This document shows, piece after piece, positions 49,370-58,955 of a stretch of 64,000 nt of DNA; position 1 is the first letter of the stretch, and the number at the start of each line of letters is the position of its first letter. Location: positions 8,804,001 to 8,868,000 of the forward strand of contig OY292275.1 of assembly GCA_958496175.1 (NCBI GenBank). The letters run 5' to 3'. The position numbers were made by a program, and so were the translations under genes. The notes under the pieces are model-generated. The model did not search any database, was not told the DNA's origin, and was given only the letters and a program-made list of their open reading frames with translations. The DNA comes from Sisyra terminalis (lineage: Eukaryota > Arthropoda > Insecta > Neuroptera > Sisyridae).

Positions 49370-50772
49370 CTAGCTGATTCTCGCGACTTCAAATGTGTGG
49401 CACATTTTTTGTTACTGTAATCGTAAATCACCGTGGCCAAATATGTAGTTTTTGCAATTTAATTTATGTAAAATACATCATGAAAAATAAACAAGCTAAA
49501 GAGCATACGTACCTAATAGATATCAAAAGAAGATTTTTTAATCTTATACCTACTAATTTTAGTAAACAATATGGTTTAATATTAATTATCGAATCCTTCT
49601 ACTTCATTGATTCTGGAGATACCCATTGTATTCTACTTCTTAGGCAAATTATTCCCTGTTTTGTGCTACTTTTAGAAGAATTTTAAGATTTTTTCCATCT
49701 GGCTCTTTTACCTTCAATTATAAATCTAAGGAACTCAGGCATGTCGTTTATTTTTGTTTTTTGACAATTTCTACAATTTCTTTCTCTTTGCCAATGAACA
49801 ATATTCTGTTATTGATATAACTGTTTTTTTTGAAAGTATTAATGGACTGGCTGATCCCCGCAACTTTGTCTGCGTAACGTAGGCGTAGATTATGTTTTCT
49901 TTTCAAATTTGCCATTTGTAGTGGTATATGAAAATTTTTATTTTTCTTATTTCTTTTACGAAAAACATAATCATACTTAAAAACATTATTTTGTATCGAC
50001 TTTAAAAAGACACAGTTAATATACTGTTGCTGAGAATAAAATAGTTGTATGTAATTATCAATTAATTTTCACAAAATATTTATAAATATCTAAAAAGAGT
50101 ATGTTCAATTGCGTATACCTACCGTAAACCAAATAATCTATAAATCAATCAGCATCTATACAAAAATAAAAAATATCGCCAAGTTCAATCAAGTTGATCT
50201 TAGTTATAAGTAAAACGGGGTGACCATGCGACATTTTTCAAATAATTTACATTTTTAAACTTGTGATATCTTTCGAATGGAATGTTCAAATTGAATAACT
50301 CTAAAAGTCATATAATGGTATTGGAGCAAACTTAAATATAAAGTTATTTATTTTGATAAGGATTAATCCCAAAGTATAAATAAAAGAGCTTTTATAGCGG
50401 GGGCATTTATATATATTTTTTAAAATGAAAAAACACTTATTGTGACATAACTATAATAGTTAGACATATGCTGTCGCTCTATTTTTTGTAGATAATGATA
50501 TGTTCTGCAAAATCGTACCATATTATTTTGTTCTATAACCAATAGTTTTCGCAGCGCGATAAAAGAATGTTTTTTGGTAATTTTTTCAGACCTTGGGTTA
50601 CATTATTGGAGTTTTAGTATGGATCCTTAACTTTTTTGGAAATGTAATATAGCCTATGTTCACCGGAAATAGTGTAGCTTCCCAACAGTGAAAGAATTTT
50701 TCAAATCGGTCAAGTAGTTTCGAAGCCTATTCAAAGCAAACAATCAAATCTTTCCTTTTAATAATAATAGAT
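49370..50772 (+). repeat. Two consecutive copies of a dispersed insect repeat
   Basis: A partial copy starts at ~49370 (AGCTGATTCTCGCGACTTCA) and a longer one at ~49848 (GGCTGATCCCCGCAACTTTG). The long one ends with TTTTTCAAATCGGTCAAGTA, GTTTCGAAGCC, a CAAA-rich tract and an ATAATAATAGAT tail, the form shared by many insect non-autonomous retroelements. No protein is encoded. Confidence 0.6.
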
Positions 50773-50804
50773 AATAATATATGTTTTATGACTCAATTTC
50801 TTCT

Positions 50805-50853
50805 TTATTACGACGCGTTTCAACAGTTTTTGGCTGTCATCATCAGGTAATAA
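50805..50853 (-). ncRNA. Hammerhead ribozyme (intact core), Penelope-like element tail
   Basis: On the minus strand: stem I strand TTATTAC, core CTGATGA, stem II GACAG/CTGTT with a CCAAAAA loop (one U unpaired at its base), core GAAA, a minimal palindromic stem III ACGCGT, cleavage triplet GTC, and the closing stem I strand GTAATAA, exactly complementary to the first. All conserved core positions of the hammerhead are present. A two-base-pair stem III is normal for the Penelope-associated form, which is thought to cleave mainly as a dimer. Self-cleavage is predicted, not shown. Confidence 0.82.
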
Positions 50854-51076
50854 TAATTTTGTCAATTGTAAACACATTTCATATAGGTTGTTTATTTAAT
50901 ATAATTTGTCGTTAAGGATGTTATTTGCATCTAATTTGTGTGTTTTTTATTTCATATTCTTCTAGGGTGTTCAAATGTGACCCTTTCTTGCATATATGTA
51001 GTTGCCTAAAATTTGTTTCGAAATTTAAGGATTGATGTTTTCGTCATAAACATTTTCGTTCAAAATATAAAATTAG

Positions 51077-51831
51077 GTGGTTATCAACGACATAATGAAC
51101 TTATTAACCACCGTTCATAAAACATCATTTCACCCAAAAAACCAAAAAAAAAAAATGGCAGGTTACAACAGTCTAGTGTACAGAGCGATCAAGTTCCCTC
51201 TCAGCACCAAAGCTCGAGAAGAAGAAATTAAGACAATTAAATATATAGCCATTACTCACGGATACAACAGCTCAATCGTAAGCAAAATAATAACGAAATT
51301 TACTAAAAAATCCATTCTTCCAACTCCACCAAAAGAAAACAAAAAATTATAAAATCAGACTTCAATAATGTATTCAATTTTACAATCACCAACTTTCTAA
51401 AGAAAAATAACCTCAATACTGGATTTTCAACAAACTACAACATGATGAAAATTCTCCAACCATTGGAGAACAACCAAATTACAACGGAAAATAAAACCGG
51501 AATATATATAATTAAATGTGGTTCCTGGAAAAAATTCTACATAGGCCAAACTAGTAGATCTTTCAGAACAAGATATTAGGAACATACACCCGAGAAACCT
51601 ACTTCAACAACTTCAAATTTTGCAAAACATCTTTATGGCGAAAATCATCAATGCTTAAATTTCGAAACAAATTTTAAGTCACTACATATATACAAGAAAG
51701 GATCACATATGAACATCCTAGAAGAATATGAAATGTACAAAGCACACAAATTAGATCCAAATAACATCCTTAACGACAAATTATATAAAACAAACAACCA
51801 ATATGGAATTTATTCACAATTGACAAAATAA
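51077..51831 (+). pseudogene. Penelope-like reverse transcriptase C-terminus and GIY-YIG endonuclease (broken)
   Basis: The first frame (51077-51352) gives YRAIKFPLSTKAREEEIKTI then THGYNSSIVSKIITKF, the region after the polymerase domain in Penelope-like proteins. After a frameshift the second frame (51354-51831) has GIYIIKC at 51499, FYIGQTSRSFRTRY (GIY-YIG motif and catalytic Arg), an in-frame TAG at 51577, NFAKHLYGENHQ, and LEEYEMYKAHKL with the likely metal-binding Glu. The endonuclease normally makes the nick that primes reverse transcription. The stop, the frameshift and 5' truncation make this copy inactive. Confidence 0.85.
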
Positions 51832-51833
51832 TT

Positions 51834-51882
51834 TTATTACTTGATGATAACAGTCAAAAACTGTTGAAACGCGTCGTAATAA
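51834..51882 (+). ncRNA. Hammerhead ribozyme copy with a core mutation
   Basis: It has the same layout as the inverted copy at 50805-50853: TTATTAC and GTAATAA form stem I, AACAG/CTGTT stem II, then GAAA, ACGCGT and GTC. The first core segment reads TTGATGA instead of CTGATGA, so the conserved C3 is changed and activity should be poor. Confidence 0.75.
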
Positions 51883-51909
51883 AGAAGAAAGTTAGTCATA
51901 AGACATAAA

Positions 51910-52541
51910 TTATCATTCATTAATTTATTGTGACTCGGAAATAAATAAAATACTCATCAATGTTTTTGAAAGTATGTAGCTTTCATGATAATTTGAGCAT
52001 TCTACGCATTATCCACAATTAAAATGGTTCCTATCGACCTTCTAGCATCCAAAGCTCAGAGTTCCATATCACTGTTTTTTGTAATGTTTTTTGACGTTTC
52101 TAATGAACCACTGTTTTTCTGTTTCCTGGTTCTAATCCTTTATTATCCAACATTCAAGATATCTTGTAAATTTCTCCTATTCGTATACCATATATCTTTT
52201 TACGAAGTAATATTGAGGTTCACATTAGTGTTCTTAAAAATGATGTTGTTTAAAAAATGTTTTATTTCTGTTTATCTTAAGAACGAATGCAGCTATATCC
52301 TTTGTTATTGCTATAATGAGGTTTTAAAAACCTTCTTGACTATTATCTCGTATAACACGATCGTATGCACTCCCTATATTCATCCCCTGTCTTAAAATTT
52401 GTAATTTTATAGATGGTAAAACCATTCCAAACTTTGAGGACTTTAGTCACCTCTATTGCTCCAATAAGCCATTATCCACCAAATTTTTCATGAAATTCAA
52501 ATCAGGAAATACTTTTTGTAGACAGGTTTTGAACTAATATA
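51910..52541. other. Non-coding DNA with one hydrophobic open frame
   Basis: A 123-codon plus-strand frame (52024-52395, MVPIDLLASKAQSSISLFFV...) is rich in Phe, Leu and Ile as expected of translated AT-rich DNA. No family is recognised. Its reverse strand also shows no receptor or enzyme signature. Confidence 0.4.
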
Positions 52542-52797
52542 TGAACCGTTTATTTTGAAAGTGAGTTAAGTCCATTTCGAGAACAATCCTTATAGTGTTA
52601 TCATTTTTAACCATACGAACATAAGATACTAAGAAAGAGGGAATAATGAGCGTTTTTGTTAACAACTAAAATGAAATCAGAATTTTGTCAAAACTTAGCA
52701 GTTAAGTAATTAACATATTTTGTTCTAGTTACAAGAAGAATCACTATATAGACCGTCCTTGAAATGGACTTACGTCATTTTCAAAATAAGCGAGTCA
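52542..52797. mobile_element. 256-bp TA-flanked MITE, second copy
   Basis: The ends TGAACCGTTTATTTTGAAAG and TTTTCAAAATAAGCGAGTCA are inverted repeats, flanked by TA. The interior is related to 46759-47005 in inverse orientation (shared AACCATACGAACATAAGATA and TTCTAGTTACAAGAAGAA). Confidence 0.88.
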
Positions 52798-52799
52798 TA

Positions 52800-53462
52800 T
52801 ATCTCTATATAAATCAGTTGTTTGTTAATGTTTAGCGAACTATAAAAGCATTTAATTTTCATCCCCAAAATCTACAATGCATTTGCTTATAGGGCCTGAA
52901 ATTATTTTTGTGAAGATAAAACAATTGAAGGATCAAGTGGATGAAGGTGATAAGTAACTTCTTGTAATAATGAAGGTAATAATTGCTTATATCATCTTTT
53001 ATTTCCACTTTTTATTCATCAGAGGGCATATGTGTATCGTCACTCCTTTATCAAATGAGCTTTGAGCTTTCTATTGAATTTGCGGGAATGGAAATAAGAA
53101 ACATTAAAAATATATCAATCAACGTGTTTATAGAGGTAGTTCAGTTTTTTGAATAATATAACTTATCACCTTTATCCACTTGATTTTTTAATTAAAAAAT
53201 TTAAAAAAAAATATCTTTGAATTTAATTTTAGTCAACATAGAAATGATTCGGTAGAGCTTCTTTGAATCTTTTTGTTCTTGAATAGTATGTGCTTTGTAC
53301 CAATTTTATAATAACTTATTTAATTTTACCAGAATTATGAGCCATCGTCAATTTAAAGTAAATATTTACAGGATAAATGAAAGTGTAATCGTTACGGAAG
53401 CTTAATAGTTAAAAAGTCAAAATAATTCTCTTTAATTTTATATTAAAAATGAATTTTATAAA
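52800..53462. other. Non-coding DNA downstream of the glycosyltransferase gene
   Basis: No gene is seen. The first few hundred bases left of 53463 should contain the 3'UTR of the minus-strand gene; a poly(A) signal was not pinned down. Confidence 0.4.
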
Positions 53463-54575
53463 TTAATAATTATAATAAGCGTTTGCTATATATTTACGAG
53501 TATTCCAACATATTTGATTTCCCAAACTCGAAAGCAATGATGGCATTTTTACCTCGCTCGTTTCATGGTTATTTTCAAAATAAACTGTTTTCCCTCCTTC
53601 TAATCGCATTAACCTCTGCAACTGAAAGAGAATATCATTTTCCAAAAAATTCGTGCCATGCAAAGGATAAAATTTTAAGGTCTCATAAATCCGAAATCCT
53701 GGACATTCTAGTACAACATTAAAAATTCTTGTATAGTTTGAATAGCACAAATACTCCAGCGTTAACGTCAACGCTTTTTCAACTCCCGGAAAGACGGTCT
53801 TATTGAATGAATTCGTCAAATAATTGAAAAAGGTCTCGATAGCCGTATGATTTTTCTCCAAATTCATAATTCCAGCTCCAACCAGTTCTGTGGTTTTCTT
53901 GCCAAAATAATTCGGTTCTAGATTGCGTGAACTTGTAAACGTGAACATATTGAAATCGAGATATGTTCCTCCATATTTCCAAATAACAAAAAATGGAAGA
54001 AGTTCTTTTAGTTGTTCATTATATTGTCTGGTGAGTAACAACTTAGAAAGATTGTGAAATGGAGTTGAAAACAGAAGATCTTCAATGTTTAGATATCGGA
54101 AAAATACATTTGAAAAATATGTCAGTTCGTTGGTGACTTGCTCCATTGTATAATTAAAGTATTGCCATTTTGTAAAGAGAATGAAGATATTTTTTTCGAT
54201 ATTAAACGTTGCGGCCGATTCAATAGCACACACTTCCCAAGAATTTAGAAGTACTGGACTATGTGTTTTCGTGGAATGTATAAAAAATATCACCGGTTTT
54301 TCATTAAGTTCTTCGGGAAGAAGAGGAGTTATAACACCTTCGTCCTGGGCATTTAAAGTATGTGGAGTGAAGATCGCAAGTCTTTCCGTGTGGGTTAATG
54401 TCGTTTTGTTAAATGCACTTTTTACTTTTGTATTATTTAGAATGTTTAATTTTAAAAACAATAATAGACATAAAACTATGAGAAGCGCAACGATTTTTTT
54501 ACGAATTGTTAACTTATTCGTTCCAATTATTGGAAAGAATTTTCTTCTCTCAATACTTCTAATCATATTTGACAA
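53463..54575 (-). CDS. Alpha-1,4-galactosyltransferase-like type II membrane protein
   Basis: A complete 370-residue intronless frame. A short basic N-terminus precedes one membrane anchor (~residues 28-45, VALLIVLCLLLFLKLNI), typical of Golgi type II glycosyltransferases. SWEVCAIESAATFN (~112-125) and WKYGGTYLDF (~199-208) match the C-x-V-E-S-A and W/Y-K-Y-G-G-x-Y-L-D blocks of the Gb3-synthase/alpha-4-galactosyltransferase family, with several N-glycosylation sites (for example NYT 141, NLS 175, NKT 258). Family enzymes move galactose or GalNAc from UDP-sugars to glycolipids. Oddly, the DXD metal-binding motif is DFN (207-209), the usual S-D-x-x-R segment before it reads NEQLKEL, and the C-terminal H-x-W-N region is not conserved. 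It may be a diverged enzyme, a pseudoenzyme or a retrocopy. The intact length argues against simple decay. Confidence 0.88.
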   Translation of the reverse strand: MSNMIRSIERRKFFPIIGTNKLTIRKKIVALLIVLCLLLFLKLNILNNTKVKSAFNKTTLTHTERLAIFTPHTLNAQDEGVITPLLPEELNEKPVIFFIHSTKTHSPVLLNSWEVCAIESAATFNIEKNIFILFTKWQYFNYTMEQVTNELTYFSNVFFRYLNIEDLLFSTPFHNLSKLLLTRQYNEQLKELLPFFVIWKYGGTYLDFNMFTFTSSRNLEPNYFGKKTTELVGAGIMNLEKNHTAIETFFNYLTNSFNKTVFPGVEKALTLTLEYLCYSNYTRIFNVVLECPGFRIYETLKFYPLHGTNFLENDILFQLQRLMRLEGGKTVYFENNHETSEVKMPSLLSSLGNQICWNTRKYIANAYYNY

Positions 54576-54925
54576 TTATATTGCAAAATTAGAATGAGCT
54601 ACTTGATTAGATATTGAAAATTTGATGCAATAATTTATGAAAATTATTTATTTTTGCATTAGGTTTTCTCAGCTATCGATCAACTAAGGAATAAGGAAAC
54701 TTAACTTCTCGAAAGTCGAAAGGTATTAACTATATTCGTAGGATAAATTGTCGAGGAATAAAATGAAGTTTTGCAAATGAAACAAATCGTCTTTTAATAT
54801 ACATAAGTTAGTTGTCAGATTTTGGTCTATTCATGTTTAATCAACTCTTGACAACTCTTGATATCTATGCTCTAGATATATATTTGTGATTGGTCAATGT
54901 AATACATAAGACAACATAAGAGTAT

Positions 54926-55394
54926 TGTAGCAGAAAGGGACAAAGTCTGTCTCTCTCTTTGTGCCATGCCGGCACGCGATTGGCTGAGTGACTTCTATCT
55001 CTCTCCCACCAATGCGAATGTACATATAGATTGTTCTGGAAACATCTTGTAGATGGTGGAACGTTGGCGAACAATGGAGTACATTCAAGAATGTTGGGTT
55101 GCGGGTAAATAAGTCGCTCAGCTCAAGCCCAGGGACAGTTCTGTAGGAGAGTTCTGTATAGAAATTCAGTTGTGAATTTCCGTTACAACAAAGCGATTTT
55201 TAGTGTGATTTGAATTAAAAGTGATTATTGTCATTTAAGTGATTGTTTTGACAAGTGTGATTGTGTAATAAAAAGTGTATACAAGTGTAATAAAAAACGT
55301 GATTGTTAAGTGTGAAAGTGATTATTTATTTCCAAAAGAAATTAAAAGAATGAATAAACGCCATCTCAGTACAGTTTTGAGACGTCACGTTACA
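54926..55394 (+). mobile_element. Solo LTR (469 bp) with 4-bp target duplication
   Basis: It begins TGTAGCAGAAAGGGACAAAG and ends CGTCACGTTACA (TG...CA type ends), flanked on both sides by GTAT (54922-54925; 55395-55398). The interior is less AT-rich on the left (GTGCCATGCCGGCACGCG) and has AATAAA near 55350, as expected of an LTR. No internal retrotransposon genes are nearby, so it is a solo LTR of Gypsy-type left by recombination. It sits ~350 bp upstream of the glycosyltransferase start codon, in opposite orientation. Confidence 0.85.
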
Positions 55395-55398
55395 GTAT

Positions 55399-58300
55399 AA
55401 TAATCATTGTTCAAAATAGGCTATAAATGTGGGTATACCTCACAAAAGGAGAAAAGTTTTTCTGATGAATTTTATTTTATATTTGGCTTAAAAATTTCTC
55501 TTTAGTCTATATGATCTATATTCTATAATATTGAACTACAAAGAAAGGAAAAAAGAGGAACGTGAAAACAGTTCATAAACCATTCCAGATTTTAATATTA
55601 GTTATAGATACTATGTTCATAAAAATATGACCTTTCTCAGAATATATGTTTTTCCTCACTCCAACCCATTAGTTTTGTTTCTAAAATAGTTTTGGACATA
55701 TCCCAATAAATATTATTTTTTTTACTTCAAGTCCAGGTCGTTCTACAGAGTATATCAAATACCGGATTTAGACAGAGTTTCACTACTATTACATTTGATT
55801 TAGAATATACATCATATGGTCTCTATACTTTCCTTTGCGAAAAATTTAATCCAAATTTAGGATAACAATGTCATGTGATCCTTAAAATAGTAAACATCAT
55901 ATACAATCTGCTGTTTTGAATTTATATAATTATTCATTAATTTAAAAGTAAAGAACTTCAAACCTGCTTCAGCCTAATGTATCCAAATTTAAAAGTTTGG
56001 CGGCAAAGATATGACATATTATATTAATAAATTATTTCCGAAATTCAAATGTGCTGCATTTTAAATGAGGATATCATTTAATTCGTTCCATCACATATGA
56101 TCGTTTTGCATGACAATAACATTAACGTTTGAAGAACCCCTTATTGTACTAGAAAAGCGAAAAATAAAAATTTCGTATGGTTATAAAAATATCCATCTGT
56201 TGAAAAAAATTTCAAAAATTCATAAACTACAAAAGTAGTTCTAGATGATATGCAGGTCTCTTTTTAGGCAAATTTCCAAACATATGATCTAAAACCTACA
56301 GTTTTACTCGTCATGGGATTCTTAATTTGAGATATATTATTTCCATTAATTTTATTTTAGTATTTTATTTGTAGTGAAAAAATCAATTTTTTGAGGGTAT
56401 ATTGCGCTAATATAATTTCAAAATAAAAGTTTTGGAATTTTAAATATCGCAAGAAAATTATAGCATAAGAAAAGTGAGATCAAATAATTCATCATTTTAT
56501 TAAAGAGGTGCCTCGAATTTCGTTTTTCTGGCTTATTCCACAATCGCTATTTTCTTATATTTGCATACTAGAATCGACGAAATTTCATAGCAAGTAGTTA
56601 AGATGGACTTAACTGGTCAAATAAAAAGTACTTTATCTTTCCTTTGAATATTAAAAACTATTTCATTAATATATTGTAGCTCTCTTCTTCTTTTGCTGGA
56701 GAGAAGAAGAAAAAATCAAATAAACTGGTGAAATCATCGAAATATATGTTTTAAGGAAAATAAAAGTAGAAAAAATTGTTATTATCAATGGGAATAATAA
56801 AATAAGGTGTTTAATTGTGTATAAATTTCTGATTAGTAAGAAAGGATTTATTGCCAATGGACAGTTATTCGTTAATTAGAGGAATCAATTACATGGAAGG
56901 ATTTCTTGTTAGAAAGATCCTCGATATGAAGAATTAATTGCAAGGGAATTTTCTTGCTGGAAAACTTATCGGGTTCGCAAACTCACGATACTCTGATGTT
57001 CATAGTCTTAGAAAATTAGCTGAAGAAGTTTGGTCACACAACCATGAAACAATTTTATGTCAAGTTGCATAATTGTAAAAAGTGAATTATTACAAATTTT
57101 ACAAGACAATAAATACAAAATTATTAGCTGAGCTAAGCACTTGTTTTATATAGGACAATGGTCAGTGCCGATGGTCTGGCAATACCTATGATACCACGTT
57201 AGCAGATTTCTGCATCCGCAGGTATTGAAGAAAGTAATATTTAAGTAGCAAAAGGTATCAAACTTTCAACGGAAAAAGCTCTGATTGGGTGTTATGGAAA
57301 GAAAACGGCAAGAATTTAAAAATTGTGGATACAAAATTTCGCTGACGATTCTAAACACTGTAATTTGTCAATGAATTCCGGGGACTTATCAAGAAAGTGA
57401 CTAAATTTTCATGAATATTATGACTTCCTATGCTTATTAACTATTATTCTTAAGTTTTGAAAGTTCTTTGATTTTTGAATTATGCAACTATTCATTTAGA
57501 AGTCTCTATACACTTCAAAAATCAATCATACTGTATCATTACTGAGGTTCACGTATACTTATTTTATCTAAGATATTCAAATGAGTCATTTAAATTTACA
57601 AAATAGATCATCTGATGTTTTGCTGGTCTTCAACAACTATTTCACAACTTGTTTACCTATGATAAATAAAATTTATAGACCGAATAGTATAATATATTTT
57701 TATTGGTAAAAATATTCAGAGGACTAGGATCTTTTTTAGGACTAAGATTTTTACCAATTTATCATCATCGAGGATCTGAAACTCTACAATAAAATTTTTA
57801 TTGTTACACTTTAAACGGTTTAACAATCGGGAATACACTGAACAAATTTTTGATAAAAAAAGCTTTTGTAATTTCCTTTCTTTATTTTACTAAATTAGAA
57901 TGAATTCAAATAATTATGTTTTCTCTTAAAGAATCTTGTTCAAAAGGAAATAGTTTTTAATTCCGACTGAAAATGAATTTCTTCATGTCTTCATTAAAAA
58001 ACCTTCATCCTTTTTTGTTTTTAATGTAACCTTTGGGACCGTTTTTTATGATTTAATCATTAGAGAAGTTCATTTTAAACGAGGGTCTTGCATTTTTGTT
58101 TGTATCTTTTAATTTTAAGTGATTTTTTTCGGTGAAAAAAAAAAACAGGGGAGAGATAAAGTCATTTGTAAGGGATCCCATTGTAACAAATTAATTTCCT
58201 GAAAAAAAAATTTATCTAAGTCAATACGTTATGACATGTTATTATGTTGAAAGTTGTCGAAAAACAACCTAAAATAAAAGCAGGAAGAAAGTGATTATAA

Positions 58301-58430
58301 TCCTAACAATTTCAGTCTTTCGAAAATGTGTTGGAATGAAACCATATTATAGTTTGATCCTGGTATTGTAGGTAATCAACTGTTTTCGGCCTAAGAGGCC
58401 TAAAGATAAAAAAGGAGAAAAAAACCGAAT
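55399..58430. other. Mostly non-coding DNA; one possible gene relic
   Basis: At 56925-57070 (plus) a frame reads DPRYEELIARNFLAGKLIGF then SRYSDVHSLRKLAEEVWSHN, less AT-biased than random. The next 300 bp shows further broken frames. It may be an exon fragment or an old retroelement. No family is recognised. Nothing else in this stretch resembles a gene. Confidence 0.35.
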
Positions 58431-58439
58431 ATGTAGAGA

Positions 58440-58640
58440 GAGCCGGTTATATTAAGCAACTACCATTAGTTATGGTTAATTTATATATGTGTGAGTGGTG
58501 TGTATGAGATGTCGGTATGGGGCTTTCGACTGATTGTTGTTGTTGTTGTAACTTCTAATTAAGTGATTATAACGCGGTTTTGGCCGCAGGCTGACAGCTC
58601 AATCACCAGTCTCATCTACAGCCACCTTTACATTGTACGC
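58440..58640. promoter_or_regulatory. Compact candidate enhancer-like patch
   Basis: It contains CTAATTAAGTGATTATAACG (homeodomain plus NK2-like TTAAGTG), GCTGACAGCTCAATCACC (Meis/Hth-like TGACAG), CCATTAGTTATGG and a GTTGTTGTTGTTGT run. There is no open frame. It differs from the AT-rich surroundings. Inference from motifs only. Confidence 0.35.
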
Positions 58641-58955
58641 AACAGAAAATATAAATCTAATTAAATATATTTTTTGGGATAGCAAAACCAAATGCAAGAG
58701 GAAGAAAGAAAAGAATTTGAAATAAAAAAAAAAAAACGAAAACAAAGACGAGAAATATCCATTATATTTTAGCACCAAGTCTTAATGAAATAACGACATG
58801 CGATCACTTCTAAATTATTTTAAATTGTTTGAATGTTCGCGCTACAATGATTAGTTGTGTTTTTTTTTCGATTTTTTCGAATTCGAATTAAAAACTTTTC
58901 TTTAAAACCTCAAAAACCAAGTTTTTCGGCTCGAGTTCCAACACGAAATAATATA

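Larger units (their letters stand above)
50776..51909 (+). mobile_element. Truncated Penelope-like element with inverted tail
   Basis: The right part (from ~51050) holds, in plus orientation, the last piece of the reverse transcriptase and a GIY-YIG endonuclease, followed by a 3' tail. The left ~270 bp (50776-51043) is an inverted copy of the 3' end (51650-51909). Such inverted tails are typical of Penelope-like elements. Both tails carry a hammerhead-type motif. Most of the reverse transcriptase is missing. Confidence 0.85.

Noticed and set aside
52024..52395. Hydrophobic 123-codon frame as a chemoreceptor fragment
   Set aside because: It lacks the conserved C-terminal motifs of insect odorant or gustatory receptors and no splice sites fit.
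53483..54597. Plus-strand open frames opposite the glycosyltransferase
   Set aside because: They are antisense shadows of the 370-codon minus-strand gene.
54865..55088. Two minus-strand open frames of 64-69 codons
   Set aside because: They lie within or across the edge of the solo LTR and have no protein similarity.
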